A DNA stretch of 64,000 nt from positions 19,579,629-19,643,628 of the forward strand of contig CM053327.1 of assembly GCA_028583605.1 (NCBI GenBank). Direction: 5' to 3'. The stretch comes from Dastarcus helophoroides (taxonomy: Eukaryota; Arthropoda; Insecta; Coleoptera; Bothrideridae). Under the pieces are notes generated by a model. It ran no database searches, had not been told where the DNA came from, and saw only the letters and a list, made by a program, of their open reading frames with translations. Positions 1-12,389 of the stretch are shown one piece after another. The position numbers and the translations under genes are program-made. Numbering within the stretch: position 1 is the first letter of the stretch; every line of letters begins with the position of its first letter.

Positions 1-478
1 TGTATCGAAGCTATTAACCTCAGCTACATGTTTAATTGTCTTCAACTCCTTTCCGAATCCTTCTCTATTAAGAGGAAGACTCAGAAGGCGGTGGGTAAGA
101 AAATTGAAGCTTGCCATTTTGTGTTGTATAAAATGGTTATAATTCGAAATTTTATAGCGGAAGGTACTTGTGTCTTTTCTATATACATCAAATTCTAATA
201 TATTTATATTGCTAATAATTAAAGTGTTTAAATTGCTAATATTCCTTCTTTTTTTAACTCTACGATGAATTTAATAGTTGAAAAACGTGAATTTAATACA
301 TCAATGAAATTATCTAAATTTTGATTTTGTGTGTCGAAAATAGCAAAAATGTCATCTACATATCTGACCCATACCCTAGGAAATACTCTGTAGTGTTTTT
401 TAATCTTTCTTGGTTTCAGGGGACAAGATTTGTGTTTCAATTTTTGAAGGTAACCAAGGATTAGTCCGTTCCACCAAA
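1..478 (-). pseudogene. Penelope-like element reverse transcriptase fragment
   Basis: On the minus strand this encodes part of a Penelope-like retroelement reverse transcriptase, the enzyme that copies the element's RNA into DNA. The best frame (440 down to 228) contains RYVDDIFAIFD, which matches the PLE form of the catalytic YxDD box, preceded by PRVW. Continuing toward base 1 with frame changes, I read pieces such as VYRKDTSTFRY and a stretch like HRLLSLPLNREGF, which are typical of the Penelope palm/thumb region. Several stops and frameshifts break the frame, so the copy is dead, and it runs off the left edge of the window. The other boundary, near 478, is shared with the PLE insertion at 33826-33999. 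Family call is by motif recognition. Confidence 0.75.
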
Positions 479-2399
479 ACTATGAGTATGCGTGCAAATT
501 ACCGAGCAAGGGCATTGCTAATGTTTAGAATCGAATATTAAAGTAAGTAAGTGTGTCTGAGCGTTCGATATAGTTATAACGTATACGTTGTTACCGATAT
601 AAAGTTATGGATTAGATAAAGAAGCGTTTCGATCTGCAATATTATAAATCATCGATGTAATTTCAGTAGCGTACGACGGCAGTTGTTTATTGCATTATGT
701 TAATAAATGCTAAATTACAAATTGGCGATATTATATGTACACTTTGTTTTCATTGTAAATTCCATTTCTATTTATTTTAATGTAGCGGATGGATCATTTA
801 AAACATATATTAGCTGAATTAATGTAAGTTAAATAAAGCAAATTTTAATAACAATATTTATATATATTATAGTTTTAGGCGTAGCTAATTCAGTATTATA
901 AATAATTTATATTTATGAAACAAGCCCCTAATCGCAGCCAACATTTATGTTTAAAAGTCAGCAATTACAAATTATTAAAATTTTATAAATATTTTTATAC
1001 ATAATATCAACGTTATTGTATGTTATGTTATGTTAGTTTTATGCTAAAAATCAGCTCATGATTTCTCACTAAAGCATTGAATAAATACTATGAATGTGGT
1101 TTGAAAAATTTCAAAGGGCATCTTTACTAGATCGATAATTTATATTCAGTCTGTACAAAAAGTATGGAATATTGCTTGTAATTATGTTTTAGAGAAAAAT
1201 GACTTTAATAAAAGTTGAATGGTTATTAACAACGGATACTATGGCAACCTAAACTTATTTATGTTTGCTCATCTTGTCGCTATGGAGATATGTTCATTTT
1301 ATTTTTAATAGTAACCTATTAATTTTTTTGACATTTTTGAATACAGCTTTTGTCGTAACATATTTTACTTATAAAGGTTAGTCGAATATTTTATTATCAC
1401 AATTTAAGTCGATTTATGTGAAAATAATAAAATAGTAAATTTAGGTGAAAAAGGAAAGCGTAGAATTTTTTATGATTTCGGAATACAATTATAGAAAAAG
1501 ATCACAAATATGTTATTCTCTGTTCAAGTGGTATGAAGGCAACAGTTGAGTGGCAGGACTTGACACCCCTTGACTTTTTTGACGGGATCCTTGAAACTAA
1601 AGTGATTAAAGACAGGCAAGATAATTTGGAAAATCTTAAGGCAGACCGATACAGGACGAGTTTTGTGTGTAACATCTATCTACTTCAAAGTTAAAAAACT
1701 ATTTCCTCATCGACCAATTTTACTTTCGAGTGTACCAAAGATTGATAAACACATATGCTTTATTTTATGTATGAAGTAAAATAGTGCATTATTTTAAAAA
1801 TATTAATGCAGAAGTAATTAGTGCCTTTAAATGTAAAATAAAAATAATCTCATAAATTTCTTTCAATATCATTATAAACGAATGAAATTTAAAAAGGCTT
1901 CAGTGCATTTACTGAAATTAGGATCAAAAGGAAGAGCAGGAAGTTTAAAATAGAATTATGCCTCCGCTGCGGCGCTTAATCCATAATAAAACAAGTGAAG
2001 CACACTGTAATTACATATTAGATATTCTGTATGCCTACACGTGATATATACCTGTTAGCAGAGTGAACCTTAAGCCGCATATACCGAGATGTTATCACAG
2101 TGGGCTAATAAAGAGTCTGTGTGTACCTAATTTAGAGGCCGTATATTAGGGAGCGGGAGTTTACCGTATTTCTTGTCGCCATATGCAAACAAATGCATTG
2201 TGATTTATTATCTCGACAATGTAAGGGGTTCCAGCTGAAAAATTTTCAATTGCGGCACTTAATCACTAACACTGTCTCAGAAATTTATCAGTGCGTTACA
2301 TTTGAAGCATCTCATAGCATTTCTTAGATCAACTCTTTTGTTAATTATGACGATGAGGATATTTCAGCTCACTTGGCTCACAAACTAACAGTTATTGGA
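479..2399. other. A+T-rich DNA with no recognised gene
   Basis: I see no credible coding frame, RNA gene or complete repeat here. The last few hundred bases (about 2330-2560) may already be the decayed 5' part of the LINE that follows, because a reading with frameshifts resembles the linker before a LINE reverse transcriptase domain. Confidence 0.5.
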
Positions 2400-4091
2400 A
2401 AGAATTTTACATCTTCAAATTTATCACCTTTTCTCGATGAAAATAGCAATATTGCTACTACCTCCAAGGAAAAAGGCTGACATGCTAGCCTTAATGTTTG
2501 CTGAAAATTCCAATCTTCATTCTCGAAACGCAGATTCTATTCTTTCTAAGGTTGGCACTTCGTTGACTTAAGTTGTCTTCAGACAACGCACAATCAGGAA
2601 GATTCTCCTTAAGCTCGACACATCGAAAACCTCTGGCCTTGATGGTATTCCGCTATTGTTCTTAAGAAGGTGCACCCCAGAATTGACCCCTGTCCTAAGC
2701 AAATTGCAACAAAGGTGTATTCCCTAACATCTGGAAATCTGCTAGAGTGCAGGCCTGTCCCTAAAAAGGGAAAAAGGAATCTGGCTAACAACTATCGCCC
2801 TATATCTTTGTTACCCGTTATATCTAAAGTGATGGAAAAGGTTATCAACATCGAGATTCTCAAATATCTGGAGGAAAATAGAATCATCTCCGACAGGCAA
2901 TACGGTTTGAGACAAGCAACGTTCCACTGGCGATCTACTGGCATATGTTACTCATATCTGTAACTTAGCTATGGAAAAACATGGCGAGTTTAGGATTGTG
3001 GACATTGGACATCTCAGAAGGCCTTCAACAGAGTCTGGCACCGATCTCTTCTCGCCAAATTAACATCTTATGGTCTTCCTCCTGGACTCTGTCATTTGAT
3101 ATCCAATTTTCTCACTAACAGATCTCTTCAGGTCGTCGTCGGTGGCATCTCATCCGAGACATTTGCGATTAACGCAGGGGTGCCGCAGGGGCCTGTTCTG
3201 TCTCCTACTCTATTTCTATTACACATAAACGATCTCTTACCTTCCACTTCCAATCCTATATACAGCTACGCAGATGACAGTAACCTTGTGTCATCTTTTT
3301 TCTCCGACAAACCATTATCAGATCGACTAAGGGAACAGCAGATACAGACGATTATTCGGGATCTCGAGATTATTCTGGAATGGACTAAGAACAATTTGGT
3401 CGACTTCAATGCTTCAAAAACTCAGACCGCGGTTTTCTCTAAGAAAACATCAAGGGATAATGCAACAAACATACTAATGGACGGTAAAATCCTTCCGATG
3501 GGATCTAATCTATCTATCCTAGGAGTGAAAGTGAGCACTAACTTCTCTTGGGACGACCATGTGCGCGCCATTGCCAAATCCGCCTCTCAGAAGCTAGGCT
3601 TTCTTTTTAGAGCTAAAAAGTAATTCACATCTCAACAGCTATTAACGCTATCAACACTATATAAAGTTCAAGTTAGGCCAACACTAAAATACTGTTCTCA
3701 TGTTTAGAGTTCAGCACCAAAACACACTTTAGCTCTCTTGGATTCAATTCAAAGAAGAGCGATTCGCCTAATTGATGACGAGAGTCTGACCGATTCTCTC
3801 GGAACACTAGAGCACAGGCGTATGGTTGGTGACTAGACAGTCGGAGACATCAAATTCCTGTGCGGTCCAGCTTGACACCGTAAAGACTTGTCTACGGAGA
3901 CTCTTTTTTTCTATAGAATTTCCAAGTTATGGAACTTGTTACCGAAGGGAATTTTCCCCAAAAATTACAACCTATCCTTGTTTAAACAGGCGGTTCATCG
4001 CCATCTACCCTTGTTTCCGCATCCTTCTCGCAGTGCTTTAAAAGCATAATGGGGTAATCCTTTGCAAGTGGATTAAACTTTAAAAAAAAAG
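2400..4091 (+). pseudogene. Non-LTR retrotransposon (jockey/CR1-like), 3' half, dead
   Basis: This is the reverse transcriptase region and 3' end of a LINE. In order I read a pre-RT motif (KTSGLDGIP, about 2625), the RT block NNYRPISLLPVISKVMEKV (frame 2670-2963), a broken A-block region around 3000-3090, then GVPQGPVLSPTLF and the catalytic YADD at residues 58-61 of the frame 3096-3623. WTKNNLVDFNASKTQ follows, which is typical of the jockey/CR1 assemblage. After 3623 the frame shifts repeatedly, but KGIFPKNYNLSLFKQ is still legible near 3950. The element ends in a short A-run at 4080-4089, as expected of target-primed retrotransposition. The endonuclease half is absent and there are several frameshifts, so it is inactive. 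Exact clade is uncertain. Confidence 0.8.
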
Positions 4092-4159
4092 TTAGGAAGG
4101 ATTCAAATATTTTCGTCTTAAAATGATACGATCGAAAATATTATGCCACACAGGTGAAA

Positions 4160-4812
4160 ATCTATTAGATGCAGTAAACATTTTGCTACCTTTAGAAATA
4201 AACATCCAGAAAGATCAAATTTTGCAAAGCATCTATTAGAAACACTATATAAACCTACAAGCACAAACCCTGTAGATGTATTGCATAATTGCAATAATAC
4301 AAAAATACTTGCTTATTTGGATGCCATAAAAGTCCACAAATTTACGACAATTTACACTCATGAACGAGCAGCTAAATCTTCTGAACAATATTGGTGGGAG
4401 TCTGAGATCCATGGAGCTCGTTTGTATAACAACGGTTAATACTTGGATAATATACTTAAATAAATTGATGGAGCATTCAATCCGAAATACAGGTCCCAAA
4501 AAAAACAGAGGGAATCGGGATCGCCAACTTGCGCATGACATTGCCGATACTGACGCTCCCGACGACACAACATACTCTTTTTACCTCGTGTATTTTCAGA
4601 GTGCATCCTTATTCCACGGTTTTGGGACCCAAGTCGATACTCTTCTAATACATTGAATGCTCCGTGGATTTATTTATTTAGTCAAAGGGTATATATGTGT
4701 AACCATCTACGATGCTGAAAAGAAAAACTAGGTCTGGTCATGTCAAATATTTGTCGAAACATCGTGGAATTTTCAATACTTATTGTTGTATTTATTGTTT
4801 ATACAGTTTATT
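4160..4812 (+). pseudogene. Penelope-like element 3' end, copy 1, interrupted
   Basis: This reads as the C-terminus of a PLE polyprotein plus 3' UTR. Pieces such as SNFAKHLLET, followed by an ILxxxNNTKxLxxLEAxEIHK-like stretch and an INEQL-like motif, fit the end of the GIY-YIG endonuclease region of Penelope elements. The same sequence occurs on the minus strand at 12390-12840 and on the plus strand at 52190-52440, so the family is repeated. Alignment by eye to copy 2 is continuous from about 4205 to 4440, and resumes at about 4690-4812 after a foreign insert (4449-4688). The frame is disrupted, so no product is expected. Confidence 0.65.
4449..4688. mobile_element. Small inverted-repeat element (MITE candidate) inside PLE
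   Basis: This block is missing from the homologous PLE copy at 12390-12840, so it looks like an insertion. Its ends are inverted repeats: GGAGCATTCAAT near 4470 pairs with ATTGAATGCTCC at 4652-4663, with A+T-rich extensions (TAAATAAA-type) outside. A second inner pair is formed by GGTCCCAAAA (about 4492) and TTTTGGGACC (about 4619). There is no coding capacity. I could not fix the target-site duplication, so the superfamily is undetermined. Confidence 0.5.
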
Positions 4813-5937
4813 AGGTATGAATCTATTAGCGCTTTTATTATTGGACAAAAATCACCAATTGGCAGTTAACATTATAGAAATATTTGTAGAGAAAATTATA
4901 TAACGTATAGGCACAAAATAAATAACAATCGTTTAAGTCCCATAACCTTCAAGCCCGTCTATGGCGCTTTATGACAAAATTGTCACTGCAGCAGAGATGC
5001 GAAGGTCCGAGATTTTAAAGCTTTTCTTTAGGATTGAAATATCACATTTCGTTCTGCCCATTTTATTGTAGGATTTAATTTTTTAAAGTAATTCCAACAA
5101 TTACTCAAATAATATCATAACATAATAACTGGAATAATATATATTCTGGTTATTTATTTATTTTGTGGTATTTTGTGGTGATCAAGAACTAATTCTGACC
5201 CTTAAATGCAGAGAAACTGTAGTAGTAATTTAAAAACTAATTATTTTGTAAGGCATTCTGTTAATTTTTGTTGAATCTGCATCCTATTTTCAATATTTAT
5301 GATTAGTTTCATATTTTTGTGAGTGATATTGTACCATTTAAAATTTCAGGAAAAAACCCATCTTTATATTATTTAACAAAAATAAGTTAAAAAAACAAAC
5401 ACAAATTAAGATATTAATATAAATTTTTGAATTAGCACTTCAATTTGGCATTCCACACGATGATCTTTAAAAAAGCCTTTTTCCCTATATAATCCCCATT
5501 TATGAAGATACGGCCAGTATTATTATTGATTTTAGAGTTATTGTTCTCCACTAGATAGTTTACACATTTGTATTGATATGATATTATGATATGAGGTCAG
5601 ACACTATTGATTGGATCTAAAAATTGAACCATTAAAATAAATGAGTATAGGTCTATAAAATTGATAAATTGTTGTTTAAAGTGGGTGATAATGCCCAGGG
5701 CACAAAGTTTGAGTCTTTATAAAAAATTAAGGTCATTTGTTATTAGATACCAAAATCGATGTGACTTTCTCAAGCTATATGTATGAAGCGCTCCTTCGTA
5801 ATTCGATAAATTCTCTAAAACGGCGCAACTTGTTCATATTTCTTAACTTTGTCACCAAGCAATTGTTCAGACTAGATTATCAATTTTGTTAAATTTTTGA
5901 AGTGAAAACTTCAAATATTCGGATAATCTGACGTACT
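4813..5937. other. A+T-rich DNA with no recognised gene
   Basis: No supported coding, RNA or repeat feature found. Short open frames here have no recognisable motif. Confidence 0.5.
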
Positions 5938-6108
5938 CAGCATTCGAATGCAAGTTTGCAAACGAGAACCTGAGAACTTATGAACCATGTGGTTACGAGA
6001 TGTTGCGTTGCGAGAGTATCCGAATACTTCAGTTGAGAACCGAATGCATTCGAAATCTCGCTAGAATCGAATACATCTCGAAACTTGTATCCGAATATCA
6101 GAATATTA
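5938..6108 (-). mobile_element. Truncated copy of the 0.93-kb hAT family
   Basis: This segment matches, in reverse orientation, the first ~210 bases of the complete hAT element at 17300-18231. Shared landmarks in the same order include GCATTCGAATGCAAG, GAGAACTTATGAA, GAGATGTTGC, CCGAATACTTCAG and AGAATCGAATACATCTC. The copy stops just short of the terminal inverted repeat, so it is truncated at both ends. It has no coding potential. Confidence 0.7.
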
Positions 6109-7631
6109 CTTTTATAACTAAATAAGCCATTGTCCGCATTTTCGTCAACCGCACTTCCACTGAAAACGGTGCAGGTAAAAATATGCAAATAATGTCACTG
6201 TGAAGTAATTTAATCGAATTAATCTATTCAGAAGAACAGTTTTATAACAAAAGAAAATTACTAATACATTTTCATTTCAAATTTAAAATAATATTAAAAT
6301 CTCAAAACAGCAAACATATGTTTACTTTTATTAGTGCTTAATTGAATAACAAACTTCAAACACATAGTATTTAAATGCGGAAACAATAGAACAGAAAGGC
6401 AGATTTGTTAAATGTTTCAGCAGAAACGTTTTCCTTTTATAAAACACCCGATAAAGTTAATATCTGAAATCATTTGTCGCATAATTATGGTTATTTCTGG
6501 CAAGGACCCCAATATAGATTTTATCTTAACTGGAGTGATATTTAGCAAACTTGAGAAACATTAAATTATTAGGGTGCTTCCCTTGTTTCCGTTCTACAAT
6601 TTGAACACATTTCCCTTTAGTGTGCCGTAATGTTATATAAAGCGCATAACTTTCTGGAAGGAATACAACAACCTAACTAAAGTGGCGATATTATCTCGTC
6701 ATAGCTGTTTTGATTCAGTCTGCAAGACATTTTAGAAATATATGGTGACATCAGATGTATATTTGCATTCAATTTTATCCGCTCCGAATAGTGATTGATA
6801 GTAATATTTTAGGAATCAGCCAGACAACTAAAGAGAAAATATATTTTGAGATAGTTTGCAGGGAAGATATACGACTTGAAAGTTGGTAAAAGTATTATTT
6901 GCCCCATTGCGGTTGAAAGTCATTTTCCTCTTTGCGCGTTATGTCAACAAAATGTTCTACAGAATGCTGCGTATTTGAGAAATATTAATATTTAAAGCTA
7001 CAAGCAGTCTACATCCTTTATAGGGTTCTCATGTGCTACTTTCATAATTCTATCAATCGATATTAAAAATGCAATACAATTTAATATCCACAAAACCAAA
7101 TAATTTAATGAAGTACCAGAAAACTGCCAAAGAATTTTTCAAAGAATCAAATTGTCGCCCGTGACCACGTGGTATTAGATAAAGTTCGTACGTTATCTTC
7201 TGACATTTAAGTAGACAAAAGCATGGTTGCGTCTGCATATTGTTATAGAAGAAACTATGTAAGAAGTACAGGGTGGAGAAAAAATAACTGACTATAATTT
7301 AGACATGTTAAAAAAACTATGAAGTCACCACACTCCTACGCTATGGATCACGACTTCGATATTTCTACGAACAAATATCATCCAAAGATCCTGATCTCAG
7401 TAGTAGCATATTTTTCTTTAATTGGGTCAGATATCAGTCCTTATAATCGATATAACTTACCTAAAATTATACCACTATAAGCGACATGTCATAATAAACC
7501 ACGTAAGCAGACTTAGCGGACTAGCATACATGGAACTGTACAAGCATAAGCAAATTTTTCATTATGTAATAGAAAATGGCTGGTCATTATATGCGGTGTT
7601 ACAATAAGCCAATTTCACTGAATTGTGAATC
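6109..7631. other. Unannotated A+T-rich DNA
   Basis: No gene, RNA or repeat could be supported. Scattered frames of about 60 codons lack family motifs. Confidence 0.5.
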
Positions 7632-8250
7632 ATAGGAACCAGGCCCGTAACCAGGAGGGGGGGCAGGGGGCTGCAGCCCCCCCGAAATTTTTTGGCTTTA
7701 CACTAGATAGAACTGAACTTTCTAGATGTGCGACCTTTTTAAAAACCATTTTCAATGGATCATTTTGTTTTCGTACTGAAATGCAACGATGTTTTATTTT
7801 TCAAATTTGGCGCCATGTCTTATTATTAGAGACCGGATTTTAGTCACAATCAAGTAAGGTAAAAAGGTGAGCAAAATGTTAAATTAGGCAGAAACGAAAA
7901 GCTAAATAAGACACCAAAAAGGTAAAATACTCTAAAAAAAAAAGGCATTAACAGGCCAAAATGCACAATTAACAAAAAAAACATTTTGATATCTCAGTCG
8001 AAATTAAAAAAAATAATAGATTTTAGGTTATACTCAGGATATTCAGAAGGAGTATAATATTTTCAAATGAAGAAGTTCTTAAAATTTCGAGTTCATTCTC
8101 GAATTTTCGCCCTAAATCTTGAAATGTTTACCTTAAACTCATTCGATTTTTTCCCAATATTTTGACATTTAAATCTGAGATTTCGTTTCTAGAAAAATAT
8201 AAACTTTTGCTGAAATTTCTTTTTTTTATTTGAAATTTCAGTCTTACGTG

Positions 8251-8637
8251 TTGAATTTTATTAAAATAATGTTGAATTTGCAAGTTTTTCGAGCTTAAAC
8301 TCCCTATTTTGAAAAAAAATTCAAATTTTGGGAAGAACTAGAAATTTATACAAGCGATTTTTCGATATTTAATACTAAATTTTGAGAAAAACTTGAATTT
8401 TGTAAAAATAGTTTTACAGTTTTAGGATTTAAAAAATTACGTTTTGAATTTTATTAAAATAATGTGGAATTTGCAAGTTTTTCAAGCTTAAACTCCCTAT
8501 TTTGAAAAAAAATTCAAATTTTGAGAAGAATTGGAAATTTATACAAGCGATTTTTCAAGATTTATCACCAAATTTTGAGAAAAACTTGGATTTTGTAATA
8601 ATAGTTTTACAGTTTTGGAATTTAAAAATTTAAATTT
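8251..8637. repeat. Two tandem ~193-bp units inside the hAT element
   Basis: Both copies start TTGAATTTTATTAAAATAAT (8251 and 8444) and share, in order, GCAAGTTTTTC, AAACTCCCTATTTTG, AATTTATACAAGCGATTTTTC and AGTTTTACAGTTTT. They differ at scattered positions, so the duplication is not recent. Confidence 0.85.
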
Positions 8638-9056
8638 TAAATTCGGTTTTTGAATAAAATTTTGAATGTTGGGCCCTTTACTAAAAAATCAAAATATCTT
8701 ATAAGCCATTATTTTGAGAAGACATTTTTTAATAAGTTATTTTTATGAATTTTTTCTATAATTTTTCTAACATGGCGATTGAACTTTAAAAAAATGATTC
8801 TTTTATAAATTTCGAGTTTACAGAAAAGTTTAGCTTTTTTAAGTTGAAATATTTAGGAATTTTTTAATAACTTAACCCATCAGCTTAATTCGAAATATTT
8901 AATATTTTTAAAAAGTTTTAACTTTATAATAGAAAATTTCGAAATTTTTTCTCATGAAGTTGATTTGTTTATATTTCGACTACGATTTCGAAAATTCGAC
9001 TTTTTTCTCCAAAATTCGAGTTCCAAGTGAAAACTTTCAAAAAAATATTGAAATTT

Positions 9057-9176
9057 CTATCTTAGTTATCAAATTTCAACTTTAATTAAGATTTTATTGT
9101 ACTTTTAATCACATTTCTACCTTAGTTAACAAATTTCAACTTTAATTAAGTATTTATTGTACTTTTAATCACTTTT
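9057..9176. repeat. Two tandem 60-bp units inside the hAT element
   Basis: The unit containing CAAATTTCAACTTTAATTAA and TTTATTGTACTTTTAATCAC occurs at 9057-9116 and again at 9117-9176 with only a few differences. Confidence 0.85.
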
Positions 9177-10434
9177 AAATTCATATTTTTAGAAAAACTT
9201 AATTTATAATATTTTTACAACTTTTTACCATGAGTTTAAAAATGTCAAGATTAAAGTCAAAATTTTGAAAAAAAATGAGCTTAATGACTTTAGTTTATTT
9301 TTCAAAATTTTTACATTAGCACTAATTCAAAATTCAGACTTCTTCAAAATATTTTGACTTTCTTTCTAGACATTGAATTTATAGAAAATCTTCTGGCCAT
9401 TTTGAGAAAACACTAAAGGTTTCAGGAAATATTAAAGTTTATTTTTTAAATTTTGTTTCAAGATAAAATGTTGAGTGTTAATAGTTTTTGTTAATAGATT
9501 TTATCTTTTGGAAATGAGAGATTTTTTTTAGATAAATTTTGACTTCAAACCTTTTTTTTTTCAAAAATTATCGCTTCCTTTTTTCTTCGAATTTAGAGAG
9601 TAATTCTAAATGTCAACCTATTTCTAAAATTTCGAATTTAAAAAACTAAAAATTTCGAGTTCGAACAGGTCACATTAAGAATTAACATATCGTAATTTTG
9701 TTCGAAATTCAAAATTTTTAAAAATGTTAATATTTTCGGAAATGTTTAATAATGAATTCTGGTTATTTTTAAGTATAAACACGGTCGTAATTAAACTTTT
9801 TCTAGAACGAGTTTGTCCACTCTAAATGTAGACTTTTCTAGACAAATTCCAAATTCAAAAAACTCAAGATTAGGTTCAGAATTTCGATATCAGACATTTT
9901 TCACGAAAATTTTGGCGAAATTTTCAGGTTTCCAGAAAGAATTGATGTTTAAAAAAATATTTGTGGGTTTGAAGTAAATACCAAGATTTTAAACTTTGAA
10001 TTTTGAGAAAAAAAAGTAAAAGTATTAACATACTTCGCGTTTAGCAAAAAATCTAATTCAAATTGAAAATTTCCAAAAAAGGTCGAAATTTTGAGATTAA
10101 AGGTAAAACTTAAAAAAAAACGATAAATATTTTTATAGCAAAAACTTTTTTTTCGAAATTCGGAAGAATCAAATGCACTTCGACATTGCAAATTCAGATA
10201 GCAACAATAATTCCCAAAATTGCCCAAAATAAAAAACGTAGGAATTGAAGTTGTTGCCAGTTAGAAAAAGAGTTGGACGCTAAGAGGCAATTTGAACTTA
10301 AAAACATCTAATCTTCCAGAATTTAGAAAGAATATCCAAATTCTAAATGTTCGAGTGCAAACTTTAAATTTGAGATAAAAGTTAAAATTATGAATTTAAT
10401 CGAAATTTGAAAAAAAATTAAAAAAAAAAGAATA

Positions 10435-10660
10435 TTTTTCTCCAGCTGGCTTTAAACTATGTCTTTACATAGAGCACTCTCTATGGGCATTTTTCATACA
10501 CAAGTGCAGTTTATAGAAGACAGTTCAAAGATAAATTTTAGAAAAGGAATATCTTTCGAGTAATTTTATCATCTTACCCATACATCTATTTTTATTTAGA
10601 AATTAAGTTAAGATAAATAGGCAACGTTGTTGTTAAATTACTTTGTCAGAATGTTAGAAG
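10435..10660 (+). repeat. Repeat shared with 13077-13300
   Basis: This 3' part of the hAT interior matches 13077-13300 in the same orientation. Shared landmarks are TTAGAGCACT-like, CACAAGTGC, GACAGTTCAAAGATAAATTT, GTAATTTTATC and TTAGAAATTAAG. The second copy lies outside any bounded element and may be a relic of a related hAT copy. Confidence 0.7.
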
Positions 10661-10860
10661 AGTTGGACTCTAGAAATGGTTTTAGTGTATTTTTTTATAT
10701 TTTAGTATACTTATATACAATAATAATCAGTAATAATATTAATAGTAAGGTAGTATTGGACCGTGGCTTCTTAACTCTAACCTAGACGCAAACAAAGACT
10801 AGGTAGTTTTATCCCCCCCCCCCCCCGAAAAAAAATCCTGGTTACGGGCCTGATAGGAAC

Positions 10861-12389
10861 GGATTATTGCGCAAAACAATAAACAAAGAAAATAATATGG
10901 TATTTTTTTTTCCTGTTGGAGTAAAGATAATCGCTATCAAAATATTTATTCGGATAGTTATACGCAGTACAAAAGAATTAAATAATTTTCTGATAAAGCC
11001 CAGTAATATAATAATTATATTTAGTTGAAGTGTGTTCGAACAAAATCACTATTTTTCAAAACTAAGTTAAGTAATTTTTTGTAACTTGTTAACATATTTT
11101 TCTCTAATCTTTGACTAGCGATATGTTTGCATGTTAACAATACCCAATGTTACGCCACATTTTAGACTTCTAAGTTAAATAGTTTTGGAGAAAAATCTCT
11201 GTGACAGACGGCCAGACAAACATGAGGATGAGATTGTAAGAATTCCGCTTTTCCCTTTTAAGGTACAAAACACTAAAAACAGTCGGAAATTGTATACTTC
11301 TTAAACGATTTCACAAATATATGTTTTCGACACACGTTATAATTTATTTTATAGGAACGAAAAAAATGTTTAATGATGAATATTTTAAGGTACGAAATAA
11401 TAATAATCTATCCTTTCAATTAAAATATGTCCAAACAAAAATGTATATAATAAACGGTAGGGTTACTTAGACGAAGGTTTATTTTGAGAAAAGCATGTTT
11501 AAATGACACAGCCTTCCCAATGTAGGTCAAAATAATTTGAAAAGCAGCATTTCACCTTTAAATGTGACCCGAATTCTTTTTTATTTCAAGCGGAAAATAT
11601 TTTCCCAACAATATAGATAATCGTGTATCATTTATACATCAAAACTTCTTGGAATTTTATTATGAAGAAGATAAAGTAAAGCGGAAATTTTCAGTCATAC
11701 GTTTATTGCAAGCCGAACCACAAAAGAAGTATTCAATTTATTTGATTGAAGCCCGAATGCCGCATTAGAGAATTCTTTCCAAAAATCAACTCAATAACAC
11801 GGCGTAACAGGAAGCTTATAAAAATATTACCTGTAAATAAATCGATTTCGAGCTACGACAAGAAGTTTCCGTGTTTCGGTAGCGTGAGTTCAGACAATCT
11901 GTGTGATCATTCAAGAGGGCGGAGAGAAGTTTCCCGTGGTGGTGGAATTGAAGATCAACAATATAACAAGGTATAACTTTGCCCACCGGACATGGTCTAG
12001 TACTGATGATAAAAGTCTCGGAAGAACGATTTAGTTCAAGTTAAGGAAGTATGCCCTCAATGTGCAACATTTTAATGCGGAATCCGACAGCTTTAATCTT
12101 TATTTTCAGCAGTATCCCGTTTCTTATTTTCCCAATAATCCGATTTGTGCTATTTCGATTAAGACTTTACACTCTTCCGGCAATTTTCACATTCCAAAAC
12201 TTTATGTAGTTATTGGATTTCCTGAGACAAGCGGTAATTACAATAACAGTACATTACCTCCAGTGCGAAATATAAAGCAAAGCATATTCCATATCACCAA
12301 AAAAATAACATTAGGAAATATGCAATTGATAGTTCATATATGTAGTACTTTTTTGTCCCTTAATAATTAGCCATATTTCTAAAAAAAAT
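10861..12389. other. A+T-rich DNA, possible insect repeat relic near 11100-11290
   Basis: No gene is supported. The 11190-11290 stretch has GACAGACGGCCAGACA followed by text resembling the 3' untranslated tail of common insect retroposons, but I cannot bound an element. Frames at 11746-11976 and 12062-12370 have no recognisable motifs. Confidence 0.35.

Larger units (their letters stand above)
7632..10860. mobile_element. Complete non-autonomous hAT-type transposon with 8-bp TSD
   Basis: The element occupies 7640-10852 (3213 bp). It begins CAGGCCCGTAACCAGGA and ends with the exact reverse complement, a 17-bp terminal inverted repeat. It is flanked by a perfect 8-bp duplication, ATAGGAAC, at 7632-7639 and 10853-10860, the length expected of hAT elements. 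G-runs follow the left end and a 14-C run (10813-10826) precedes the right end. The left subterminal region also has a G/C hairpin around GCTGCAGC (7670-7677). No transposase is visible, so movement would need enzyme from elsewhere. The interior is degenerate A+T-rich sequence with local tandem duplications. It is unusually long for an element with no apparent gene. Confidence 0.85.

Noticed and set aside
7669..7686. G/C-rich hairpin near the hAT left end as a terminator
   Set aside because: It is part of the G-run subterminal sequence of the transposon; no transcript ends there as far as can be seen.
11746..12370. Two open frames of 76 and 102 codons as small genes
   Set aside because: No motif, no splice signals and no repeat support. 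Lengths are near the chance level for this much sequence.
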